From contig DATESN010000051.1 of NCBI GenBank assembly GCA_035270785.1, positions 1 through 21,923 on the forward strand: a DNA stretch of 21,923 bases, written 5' to 3'. Source of the stretch: DATESN01 sp035270785. Lineage in GTDB: Bacteria; Bacillota; Clostridia; Lachnospirales; Lachnospiraceae. Shown here in pieces: positions 14,340 through 21,145 of the stretch. Under the pieces are notes generated by a model that saw only the letters and a list, made by a program, of their open reading frames with translations, was not told the origin of the DNA and did no database searches. A program made the translations under genes and the position numbers. Position 1 is the stretch's first letter. Every line of letters starts with the position of its first letter.

Positions 14340-15194
14340 ATGATAAAAAAAAGAATGAATGCAAAGATACAGCAAAACATAGGGTTTATAGCACTATTAA
14401 TCAGCTTTTTTATCGCAGCACTTATCATCCGTACGGTGAAAAAGGACTTATTAATAGAGGCAATCATTATGGTTGCGGCATCTTTTAGCATTGTTCTATT
14501 AACTCTTTTTAAAAGAGTGCATTTATCAATTGTATTTGCATGTGTACAGACAGTTTTATATATGGGATATTGGCTAGGAAAGATAGGCATAAATGGAGTT
14601 CAACTCACATGGATTAATTATATTTGGATGGTATTTCCCACAATCATAGCAATTATTTCGTATATGTTTGTTTTGGGAAATAAAAGAGTAGAAATGGAAT
14701 TGGATGTTCTTAAGGAAAAAGGCGAAGAACTAATGATGATTAGTAAGGTTACGGGACTCTATAATGTAAAAATCCTTTATAATGATATTCGTATGCAAAA
14801 GGCATACGCAGAAAGAAATAACCTTGCGCTATCCCTGATGATTATAAAAGTTCAATTTAAAACAGAATGGAAAAAGCTCTTTCCAATGGAACAATATCAC
14901 GAGATCATGAAAGAAATTGGTATCATTATAACCGACGCAGTGCGAATTGAAGATAGAACCTATTCTATCGATGATGAATCTACCTTTGGAGTCTTACTAA
15001 TATGCGATAAAGAGGGAAGCAGTTTTGTAAGTAACCGTATCGAAAGAAAATTAAGAGAAAAAGATATCTTAACTGATTTTCTAAAAGAAAAAATAGAAGT
15101 TACCGTAAAGATAGCATGTAAGGAATACAAAAAAGAAGATTATGGTGAGGATGTTATTTTGTTCAAACAATTAGTAGAAAATGAACTATTTTAA
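14340..15194 (+). CDS. Membrane protein with degenerate GGDEF domain
   Basis: The 284 residues begin with about four membrane helices (roughly 13-31, 38-57, 62-80 and 94-112). A coiled linker (114-135) follows, then a GGDEF-like fold from about 136: SKVTGLYNVKILYNDIRMQ matches the usual DxLTGLxNRRxF entry helix. The active-site hairpin reads YSIDDESTFGVLL (208-220), so the GGDEF/GGEEF signature is replaced by DESTF (212-216). A product-inhibition-like RxxD (RIED, 202-205) lies just before it. Loss of the GG pair makes diguanylate cyclase activity unlikely. It may instead sense a nucleotide or act as a partner, which is inference. GAGG precedes the ATG. It is a single gene with its own promoter and terminator. 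Confidence 0.75.
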   Translation: MIKKRMNAKIQQNIGFIALLISFFIAALIIRTVKKDLLIEAIIMVAASFSIVLLTLFKRVHLSIVFACVQTVLYMGYWLGKIGINGVQLTWINYIWMVFPTIIAIISYMFVLGNKRVEMELDVLKEKGEELMMISKVTGLYNVKILYNDIRMQKAYAERNNLALSLMIIKVQFKTEWKKLFPMEQYHEIMKEIGIIITDAVRIEDRTYSIDDESTFGVLLICDKEGSSFVSNRIERKLREKDILTDFLKEKIEVTVKIACKEYKKEDYGEDVILFKQLVENELF

Positions 15195-15235
15195 TAAAAA
15201 CATAAGAAGATTTGCAACTTACACCTCATAAAGAG

Positions 15236-15270
15236 CACCTTACAGATATTAATTTGTAAAGGTGTTTTTT
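15236..15270 (+). terminator. Rho-independent terminator after the GGDEF-like gene
   Basis: CACCTTACA (15236-15244) pairs with TGTAAAGGTG (15255-15264) with one bulged A, followed by six T residues (15265-15270). It separates the gene from the ABC transporter operon. Confidence 0.88.
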
Positions 15271-15323
15271 ATTTTGTAAATTATAGATAACAGGATTAAT
15301 AGCATAGGAAATGGAGCAGATGT

Positions 15324-16241
15324 ATGGAAAACATAATTGAAGTGAAAAACTTAAAGAAGTATTTTAAAGAAGTAAAAGCGGTAGATGATATTAGCTTCCA
15401 GGTGGAAAAGGGTGAGCTGTTTGGATTTTTAGGAGTAAACGGAGCTGGAAAAACAACGGTAATTAATATGCTATGTACCCTATATCCTAAAACAGAAGGA
15501 ACAATGAAGATTTGTGGTTATGATGTAAGTAAAGAGGATAAAGAAGTAAGAAAAAGAATAGGAGTTGTATATCAAAATAATTGTTTAGATGAAAAACTTA
15601 CGGTAAAAGAAAATCTAATGATTCGTGGATCCATGTATGAATTAGATTCTAAGAAATTAAAGCAACAGATTTCTAGTGTTTGCCAAGTACTTTCCCTAGA
15701 GGAAGTGTTACATCGCCCATATGCCAAACTATCAGGGGGACAAAAAAGAAAATGTGAAATTGCTAGGGCATTAGTGAATGCTCCAGAAGTTTTATTTTTA
15801 GATGAACCTACGACAGGACTTGATCCAGTAACTAGAAAAAGCGTGTGGAAAAGTATTGAACTACTTAGAAAAGAACTAAATATGACTGTTTTTTTAACAA
15901 CACATTATATGGAGGAAGCCGCTCGTTCTAGTCATATAGCAATCATAGATAGTGGCAAGTTAGTGAAATTTGGAACACCTTTTTCTTTAAAAGAACAATA
16001 TGCCTTTGACAAATTAAAATTGGTTCCAACAGAAAAAGAAAAATGTTTGAACATGCTAAATGATAAAAAGATTGCCTATAAAGTGAGAGAAGAATTTGTT
16101 GTAGTAAATCTTACAAACACATTACAATCGCTTCCCATATTAAAAGAATTAGAGCCCTTTATTTCAGGATTCGAAGTAGTGCAAGGTTCTATGGACGACG
16201 TCTTTTTAAATGTAACTGGTAAAACATTAGAGCAAGCTTAG
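15324..16241 (+). CDS. ABC-2 type transporter ATP-binding protein (DrrA/CcmA-like)
   Basis: The 305-residue nucleotide-binding subunit has Walker A GVNGAGKTT (37-45), Q-loop YQNN (83-86), signature LSGGQ (136-140), Walker B VLFLDEP (156-162) with Asp160 and Glu161, D-loop GLDP (165-168) and H-loop His194 in TTHYMEEA. The extra C-terminal domain (about 225-305) and its ending GSMDDVFLNVTG are typical of the drug, lantibiotic and polysaccharide exporter ATPases of the DrrA group. It powers export with the permease encoded 49 bases downstream. GGAG precedes the ATG. The substrate is unknown. The LytTR-DUF3021 pair that follows suggests an inducible export or stress-resistance module. Confidence 0.96.
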   Translation: MENIIEVKNLKKYFKEVKAVDDISFQVEKGELFGFLGVNGAGKTTVINMLCTLYPKTEGTMKICGYDVSKEDKEVRKRIGVVYQNNCLDEKLTVKENLMIRGSMYELDSKKLKQQISSVCQVLSLEEVLHRPYAKLSGGQKRKCEIARALVNAPEVLFLDEPTTGLDPVTRKSVWKSIELLRKELNMTVFLTTHYMEEAARSSHIAIIDSGKLVKFGTPFSLKEQYAFDKLKLVPTEKEKCLNMLNDKKIAYKVREEFVVVNLTNTLQSLPILKELEPFISGFEVVQGSMDDVFLNVTGKTLEQA

Positions 16242-16290
16242 GTATTTTTAGTAAATAAGTGTAATAACATGCAGTTAGGAGAAATGATAG

Positions 16291-17202
16291 ATGAAAACAA
16301 TATTAAATTTGGTAAAAAGAAATACATTAGTTTATTTTAGAGATAGGACGGCAGTACTGTTTTCCTTACTCTCTATGTTAATTGTGATTGGTCTTATGGT
16401 AGTTTTTTTAGGAACAATGAATATAAATAGTATTGTTCAGGCTTTGGAAGAATATGGTGGAGTAAGAGATGCGGCAGTAGATAAAACAAATGCAGAATTG
16501 CTAGTGCTTATGTGGACAATTGCTGGAATTATTGTAGTCAATGCGGTGACAGTTACGCTTACAGTTATTGGAATTATGGTTCAGGATGAGCAACAGGGAA
16601 GACTTTCTAGCTTTTACGTGGCACCGATAGACAGAATAAAGATTTTACTTGGTTATATGATTTCTGCTATTTTCATAGGTATTATCATTTGTGTATTAAC
16701 CTTTGCCATTGGAGAACTTTATATTGTATCTATGGGGGGCAAACTGCTAGGATTTATAGCGACAGCAAAAATAGTAGGTATGATTATTGTAAATGTTTTT
16801 GTTTCAGCAAGTGCAATGATATTACTGGCATCTTTAATTCACAGTGAAAGTGCTTGGTCAGGACTTGGAACTATTATTGGAACCTTAGTAGGCTTTGTGG
16901 GTGGAATCTACCTTCCAATGGGGGCGCTTCCAGAGACAGTTCAAAATATATTAAAATGTTTTCCCGTATTACATGGAACAGCAATGATGAGAAATGTCAT
17001 TACAGGGGCAATCATAGACCAAACGTTTGATGGGGCAGAACAAGTCGTAGCCCAATACAAAGAAGAGATGGGTATTACCGTAACCCTAAATGGTGGTATT
17101 GTTAGCAGTACTTTTCAAATGATATTTATAATAAGTTGTGGTATAGTAGCCTTATTAGTTGCAACGTTACTTTTAAAGAAAAGAGCTATAAGGGATCGTT
17201 AG
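16291..17202 (+). CDS. ABC-2 type transporter permease
   Basis: The 303 residues have the ABC-2 permease layout. A first helix (about 21-41) is followed by an extracytoplasmic loop with a short charged segment (45-70), then helices at about 75-96, 117-141, 160-182 and 190-210 and a last helix at 276-295. The amphipathic QDEQQGRLSSFYVAPIDR segment (98-115) after helix 2 is characteristic. YLPMGALPETVQNILKCFPVLH (208-228) is the usual conserved stretch before the second external loop. It pairs with the upstream ATPase. AGGAG lies before the ATG. The stop codon runs into the TTAGT repeat region. Confidence 0.94.
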   Translation: MKTILNLVKRNTLVYFRDRTAVLFSLLSMLIVIGLMVVFLGTMNINSIVQALEEYGGVRDAAVDKTNAELLVLMWTIAGIIVVNAVTVTLTVIGIMVQDEQQGRLSSFYVAPIDRIKILLGYMISAIFIGIIICVLTFAIGELYIVSMGGKLLGFIATAKIVGMIIVNVFVSASAMILLASLIHSESAWSGLGTIIGTLVGFVGGIYLPMGALPETVQNILKCFPVLHGTAMMRNVITGAIIDQTFDGAEQVVAQYKEEMGITVTLNGGIVSSTFQMIFIISCGIVALLVATLLLKKRAIRDR

Positions 17203-17210
17203 TGTTTACT

Positions 17211-17280
17211 GATTATTAGTAGTTGTTAGTTTTTGTTAGTGTTTGTTAGTAATAGTTGGTAGTCATTAGAGATTATTAGT
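17211..17280. repeat. Seven consecutive decamers ending in TTAGT or close variants
   Basis: From 17211 each ten-base block ends in TTAGT or a one-base variant: 17220, 17230, 17240, 17250, 17260 (TTGGT), 17270 (TTAGA) and 17280. A further TTAGT lies at 17199-17203, in the permease stop region and out of register. The period of about one DNA turn puts all copies on one helix face. The block fills the gap between the permease and the LytTR regulator. Confidence 0.8.
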
Positions 17281-17296
17281 GATGGGGGTTGTGTCT

Positions 17297-17743
17297 GTGA
17301 AAATCATAATAGAAGATTGTAGGGCGGATGAAGAAGAGGAAATTATCATTCGCTGTAAGGATTTAGATGAATCTCTTCTTAGCCTCATTCAAAGCTTAAA
17401 GATGGGTAAAAATAAAATTGCTGTAACTCATAATGGTAACACTACCATGGTTGAACCAAAAGACGTTTTCTATTTTGAAGCGGTGGATAATCGTATTTTT
17501 CTCTATACAAAGCAAGAAGTCTATGAAACAAAGTTAAGACTATATGAAATTGAAAAAAGATATGAAGGTACTGATTTTTTAAGGACATCAAAATCTACCA
17601 TTATTAATATTTCCAAGATCAAATATGTAAGCCCTGCCTATAGTGGAAGGTTAGAAGCATTGCTGAAAAATGGGGAAAAGATTATTATTTCAAGACAATA
17701 TGTAGGCGAATTAAGAAAAAAGCTTGAAGTGCTAGGAGGTTGA
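17297..17743 (+). CDS. Stand-alone LytTR-type DNA-binding regulator
   Basis: The protein lacks a receiver domain. An N-terminal portion of about 45 residues rich in acidic residues (MKIIIEDC, then DEEEEIIIRC) leads into a LytTR domain over the last 100 residues: KDVFYFEAVDNRIFLYT, FLRTSKSTIINISKIKYVSP, then LLKNGEKIIISRQYVGELRKKL. This matches LytTR proteins paired with DUF3021 membrane proteins. I chose GTG 17297, which gives the usual MKIIIED start and has GGGGG 8 bases upstream. ATG 17282 and GTG 17279 are in frame but poorly preceded. The DUF3021 gene starts four bases after the stop. It probably regulates the ABC operon and itself. Confidence 0.9.
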   Translation: MKIIIEDCRADEEEEIIIRCKDLDESLLSLIQSLKMGKNKIAVTHNGNTTMVEPKDVFYFEAVDNRIFLYTKQEVYETKLRLYEIEKRYEGTDFLRTSKSTIINISKIKYVSPAYSGRLEALLKNGEKIIISRQYVGELRKKLEVLGG

Positions 17744-17747
17744 AGTC

Positions 17748-18176
17748 ATGATGGAAAAGATGAAACAGGTTTTTAGCATTTTTACACTAGTAACAACATT
17801 AGTGGTCATGGCAACGGCTTCTTACGTTAGCATATTTTATGACTTTAATACAACAGTCTCCATTCATATTTTATGGCAGATCCTTGGGGTTTCTTTTGTA
17901 TCATCATTTGGAATTTTAATTTATCCCAAATGGGAGTTAACAAAGAAACAGATGATTATCTATAAGATGCTTCATTATTTGTATACAAATATCGTAGTTC
18001 TGGTATGCGGATTTTATTTCCATTGGTTTACAATTCAAAGCATTTCCATGGTGTGCGGCATGTTACTTCTAATTGCCATTATTTTTGTGACAGTATCCAT
18101 TATAATGACTAGGAAGGACAAAAAGCTGGCAGATTCTTTAAATAAGATTTTAGAAAGGTATCAAGAAAAAAAGTAA
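17748..18176 (+). CDS. DUF3021 family four-helix membrane protein
   Basis: The 142 residues contain four membrane helices (about 9-28, 40-60, 73-92 and 97-119) and a basic cytoplasmic tail (121-142, with RKDKKLADSLNKILERYQEKK). Size and topology fit DUF3021, which typically sits directly after a LytTR regulator. The family is proposed to hold or sense for its LytTR partner at the membrane. AGGAGG overlaps the end of the LytTR gene, and only four bases separate the two reading frames, so translation is probably coupled. No terminator was found directly behind it. Confidence 0.9.
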   Translation: MMEKMKQVFSIFTLVTTLVVMATASYVSIFYDFNTTVSIHILWQILGVSFVSSFGILIYPKWELTKKQMIIYKMLHYLYTNIVVLVCGFYFHWFTIQSISMVCGMLLLIAIIFVTVSIIMTRKDKKLADSLNKILERYQEKK

Positions 18177-18189
18177 TAAAATTTATAAA

Positions 18190-18219
18190 TCATACACGCC
18201 CTTTGTAATAGCATACAAA
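18190..18219 (+). promoter_or_regulatory. Sigma-E-like sporulation promoter of the spoIIID remnant
   Basis: TCATACA (18190-18196) and CATACAAA (18212-18219) are separated by 15 bases. This resembles the mother-cell sigma-E consensus (ATATT-like, about 14 bases, CATACAAT); spoIIID is a sigma-E gene in Bacillus. A perfect hairpin CTTATGC, CAC, GCATAAG (18221-18237) lies at the predicted transcript start. Confidence 0.6.
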
Positions 18220-18268
18220 CCTTATGCCACGCATAAGATAGTAAAAATGTTATTGCAGGGGGATTTTT

Positions 18269-18426
18269 TTGAAGGAATATATTGAGGAAAGAGCAATGGA
18301 TATTGCCAATTATATTATTGATCAGAACGCCACCGTTAGGCAAACTGCAAAGCAGTTTGGAATTAGTAAGAGTACGGTACATACGGATGTACACAAACCG
18401 AACGCATATTTATCGAAATAAATTAG
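18269..18426 (+). pseudogene. spoIIID: Truncated, frameshifted spoIIID (sporulation transcription factor) remnant
   Basis: A 50-codon frame starts at TTG 18269 with AGGGGG six bases upstream and ends at TAA 18419-18421. It begins KEYIEERAMDIANYIID, then ATVRQTAKQFGISKSTVHTDV, matching SpoIIID through the helix-turn-helix; the usual form continues KDVTERLxxIN. Five extra bases (CACAA, 18392-18396) interrupt the frame. In the shifted frame ACC GAA CGC ATA (TERI) and then EIN at 18415-18423 continue the homology, followed at once by TAG. The C-terminal third of SpoIIID, including the conserved RGG region, is not found downstream, where a terminator and a convergent methylase gene take over. It may be a decayed gene or one end of an interrupted gene. 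Confidence 0.8.
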
Positions 18427-18432
18427 TTTACT

Positions 18433-18473
18433 AAAAAGCCCTAAGAACACCGTAAAATGGTACGTTCAGGGCT
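18433..18473 (-). terminator. Rho-independent terminator of the methyltransferase gene
   Basis: On the minus strand AGCCCTGAACGTACC (18473-18459) pairs with the complementary arm down to 18437, followed by TTTTTAG. It lies 5 bases after the stop codon of the minus-strand gene. It also ends the plus-strand spoIIID remnant region. Confidence 0.85.
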
Positions 18474-18477
18474 ATAT

Positions 18478-19773
18478 TTATGCAAAAATTTCTATATCTT
18501 CTACAGAAAGATTATCAAGCACGATACCTTCTTGTGCTAGGGGTATATCGTAGGGAGTGCTACCAATAAATTCAACATTGCTTATAAAAATATCTATTTG
18601 CTTATCCGTTGTCGAGATTTCGTGCAGTCTTTTATAGAAGCCTTTTCCTGCATAAAGTTGGTCTGATAGTTTTATAAGTGTCTCCTGTGTAATGTTTTTC
18701 TTTTGCATTGCCTTAGAAGCAGTAATACGATTATTAAGAACAAATATATTTTCGTAAAGAGTTGCTTTGTTGATAAAGTTAGCAAGTGCTCGGTGAGAGT
18801 TAAAAACCTTACCCTTGGAATTATATTCCTTATAGTAGGTTTCCGTATAAAAGTATGGAGAATCGATGTAATACAATACACTACCAAACAGCATATGCTT
18901 TTTGGCAAAGTACAAGGCATCGTTCTTTGTAATTTTCACATTCTGTAATTCTCTAGAAAGTGGGTATATACTATTTAGTTGAACAATAAGATTTGTGTAG
19001 GTTCGTTTATGGTTAAAGTCAGCACCTCTACACCGAATAGATGCAAATCGAGTATAATAAAAAGCTATTGCTCTTTCAAGGTTTGTTAATTTAATTTCCG
19101 ATTTATGAAATGCTCGCAGGAGATTTCGTTGAATTATGAAAGATTCTTTGTTGTACTCCAAGTTTATTAAAGAGACCTTTAATCTGCATGGATAATTCTG
19201 AAGTATTTTCAGAAGATTCGTTATTTCTTCAGAGTTATCGTTTAGGGAGTTATGATTTGCTACTTGGGTATGGAGGAATACGTTTCCTGTGCCAGTAAAG
19301 GGTTCTATGTATTGAGTAATTGGGTATCTGCCTTTTATGTCATTAAATATTTCTTGGAGGATTGCACACATCTCTGAGTTCTTCTGTCCATGCAGGTAGA
19401 ATATCTTTTGCTGTGGAAGAATTTTCTTGGATGCGAACTTTTCGTGGATAACGTCTAGGATAGCATAACGAATAGCAAGGCTATACTCGGTCACATTATA
19501 AAAAGATTTTAGTGTTTCGATATATAAATCTTTTTCTCGAAATGCTATCTTTTTGTCTAATATGCCGAAGGTATAACCTAGAGTTTTGCGTGTTCTCTTA
19601 TAATCATTTCGTTTGCGAAAGTCTACGGTTTTTAGAATACAAGTCTCAATTGCTTCATGGATGGCTTTTGTGACTTGATTTTCTTGCAGTTCTAGAGTAT
19701 TCAGTAGAGTTTCTACGATATTTGTTTCAATACGAAAATCGTATCGATTATTTTTAAATTGGGTGTCTTTCAT
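18478..19773 (-). CDS. D12-class (Dam-like) N6-adenine DNA methyltransferase, orphan
   Basis: The 431-residue protein carries methylase motif I YIEPFTGTGNVFLH (155-168, the SAM loop) and the Dam-family LNDNSEEITNLLKIL (177-191). The catalytic motif IV YYIDSPYFYTETYY (301-314) has DSPY in place of DPPY. A 120-residue N-terminal helical extension is absent from classical Dam enzymes. A PPY-type tetrapeptide tolerates D/N/S at its first position, but Ser at the second is less usual, so activity should not be assumed. No restriction partner is seen; an orphan or mobile-element methylase is likely. No ribosome site precedes the ATG, and the -10 box lies only 9 bases upstream, suggesting a leaderless mRNA. 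Confidence 0.82.
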   Translation of the reverse strand: MKDTQFKNNRYDFRIETNIVETLLNTLELQENQVTKAIHEAIETCILKTVDFRKRNDYKRTRKTLGYTFGILDKKIAFREKDLYIETLKSFYNVTEYSLAIRYAILDVIHEKFASKKILPQQKIFYLHGQKNSEMCAILQEIFNDIKGRYPITQYIEPFTGTGNVFLHTQVANHNSLNDNSEEITNLLKILQNYPCRLKVSLINLEYNKESFIIQRNLLRAFHKSEIKLTNLERAIAFYYTRFASIRCRGADFNHKRTYTNLIVQLNSIYPLSRELQNVKITKNDALYFAKKHMLFGSVLYYIDSPYFYTETYYKEYNSKGKVFNSHRALANFINKATLYENIFVLNNRITASKAMQKKNITQETLIKLSDQLYAGKGFYKRLHEISTTDKQIDIFISNVEFIGSTPYDIPLAQEGIVLDNLSVEDIEIFA

Positions 19774-19782
19774 AATAACGAT

Positions 19783-19811
19783 ATTATAGTATATGTGGGT
19801 TAAGTTGTATA
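19783..19811 (-). promoter_or_regulatory. Promoter of the methyltransferase gene, close to the start codon
   Basis: On the minus strand TATAAT (19788-19783) is preceded by TATACA (19811-19806) with a 17-base spacer. Transcription would start about 3 bases before the ATG at 19773. Confidence 0.55.
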
Positions 19812-19848
19812 CAGGTTTCGACAGATTATTTGAAAATAACTAAGGTTA

Positions 19849-19859
19849 TTGTCAGACAA
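19849..19859. repeat. TTGTCAGACA direct repeat, left copy
   Basis: TTGTCAGACAA is a palindrome about a central A (TTGTC, A, GACAA). The ten bases TTGTCAGACA recur in the same orientation at 21015-21024, at the other end of the ORF-free region. Confidence 0.5.
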
Positions 19860-19885
19860 ACGAGTTGATTATCTATGTGGTTTAT

Positions 19886-19920
19886 CTCTAAAAGAGCATC
19901 AAAATAGTGGTCTTTTAGAG
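19886..19920. repeat. Perfect 10-bp inverted repeat
   Basis: CTCTAAAAGA (19886-19895) and TCTTTTAGAG (19911-19920) form a perfect stem with a 15-base loop, followed by a weak T-rich stretch (TATATTTT, 19923-19930). It could be a terminator or structured RNA on the plus strand, though no gene leads into it. Confidence 0.65.
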
Positions 19921-21014
19921 GGTATATTTTGTATCTTAAAGTTGAGAAAAAATGTCTTTTAAGTACGGCAGATAGTTGTCATTTATTGTTGTTTTATTTA
20001 CATAAATTGTATCAGTTATGAGGATAAATTCTTGGTTTTTGTTCCTAAAGTTACACTGTAAACGTATTAATATGTGTGATGTAATCAAGAATGAATGCAA
20101 TATAAACTATTTATTAATATCAATATTAAGAACTGTAATGTTTATTTAATTAAGTATCTTCAATAACTTGAGTGATAAGAATATACGGATTAACAAGTTA
20201 GGGGATGAAACGAAGTATACACGATATAGATAACATAACAAAACAAGTATATATAGTTAATAGTGAGTTTAGAGTCAGTCAAGACTTAGGTAATAAGTTA
20301 TCAGTCTCTTAGGTGTAGTGGAGTCAACTCAACATTATCCCATAGTCCTAATCCCTCACTTGTATGTTTATATGCCTATATGCCCATCATTTCCAACCAG
20401 TTTATGATGCTACGTATATATCCACTCATCTCAACAAGTCTATACCCTAACCATTCTCCCATATCAGCCCCATTTAGCAATGTATTCCCTATACCCCTTA
20501 GGTTTATGGGCAATGGGCAATACAATCTCTCTTTGGTCGAAAATAGAGGGACAAGGTGTGTGTAAGGTTATTGTAATTCCAAGCAATACTATTTATTAGA
20601 GTGTGTGCGAGGTAGACTTTTATAACGTTTAATTCAGACTGAACTTACAAGGTATTAAAAAGGCTGCGATTTATGTGTCTATTGCCAAGTGTACTATCTG
20701 CCAATTGCCCATATAGACCCAAGTTTGTATGTACTGATTCTGCCAAGGACATTAATGGGTATCTCGTATAAGGTACTTTGTTATTCTAGCAAACAGACAT
20801 AATTCCACAATGTACTTTCATCCTTACCAATGTTCCTAGGGTATTCACTATATCTCTGTTAATTAAGGCATTTATCGATCAGTTCTTCACTTAAGTAGTT
20901 TTATTACTTGTGATACTACCCTCATTTTCCCTTGAAATATAGGGCATAAGTGGCAAACTAAGAATATTCAAATAATTATGATATTAATAATTGGGATTAG
21001 CTTTTCATTGATTT

Positions 21015-21024
21015 TTGTCAGACA
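21015..21024. repeat. TTGTCAGACA direct repeat, right copy
   Basis: Same ten bases and orientation as 19849-19858. It lies about 120 bases before the lipoprotein ATG. Confidence 0.5.
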
Positions 21025-21046
21025 GACTCCAATAAAACTACATCAG

Positions 21047-21085
21047 ATAATCTTGTATACCACTTAAGATTATGGTAACATTACC
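21047..21085 (+). promoter_or_regulatory. Inverted repeats and weak promoter before the SH3-like lipoprotein gene
   Basis: ATAATCTT (21047-21054) and AAGATTAT (21066-21073) form a perfect 8-bp inverted repeat. It is followed by the palindrome GGTAACATTACC (21074-21085). A weak promoter, TTGTAT (21053-21058), 17 bases, TAACAT (21076-21081), overlaps both, an arrangement that suggests regulation of this gene. Confidence 0.45.
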
Positions 21086-21145
21086 TTAGCAAAAGGGTAT
21101 TTAACATTAACTAACTATAGATATTTTAAGAGGAGGTTTTAAATT

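Larger units (their letters stand above)
19812..21046. other. About 1.2 kb without a credible protein-coding gene
   Basis: No frame of useful length with a ribosome site or recognisable motif is seen on either strand; the longest, 61 codons at 20380, has no ribosome site and an unconvincing composition. The region holds a perfect 10-bp inverted repeat (19886-19920), two TTGTCAGACA copies near its ends, and a C-rich, G-poor tract (20331-20500). Several long AT-rich stretches are also present. I see no tRNA, rRNA or CRISPR repeats. It could hold an untranslated RNA or the cis-acting sites of a mobile element. Confidence 0.7.

Noticed and set aside
18161..18394. 77-codon minus-strand ORF over the spoIIID remnant
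   Set aside because: The plus strand carries recognisable SpoIIID homology, a promoter and a ribosome site; the minus-strand frame has none.
18269..18421. A functional 50-residue SpoIIID-like regulator
   Set aside because: The ORF is intact to TAA, but homology continues in another frame after a 5-base insertion, and the missing C-terminal part is conserved in the family, so a remnant is more likely.
19812..19900. tmRNA-like start (GGTTTCGACAG)
   Set aside because: Only a few bases resemble the tmRNA 5' end. No tag reading frame or tRNA-like 3' part with a CCA end was found.
20380..20565. 61-codon plus-strand ORF in the ORF-free region
   Set aside because: It has no ribosome site, sits in the C-rich biased tract and its translation has no domain-like pattern.
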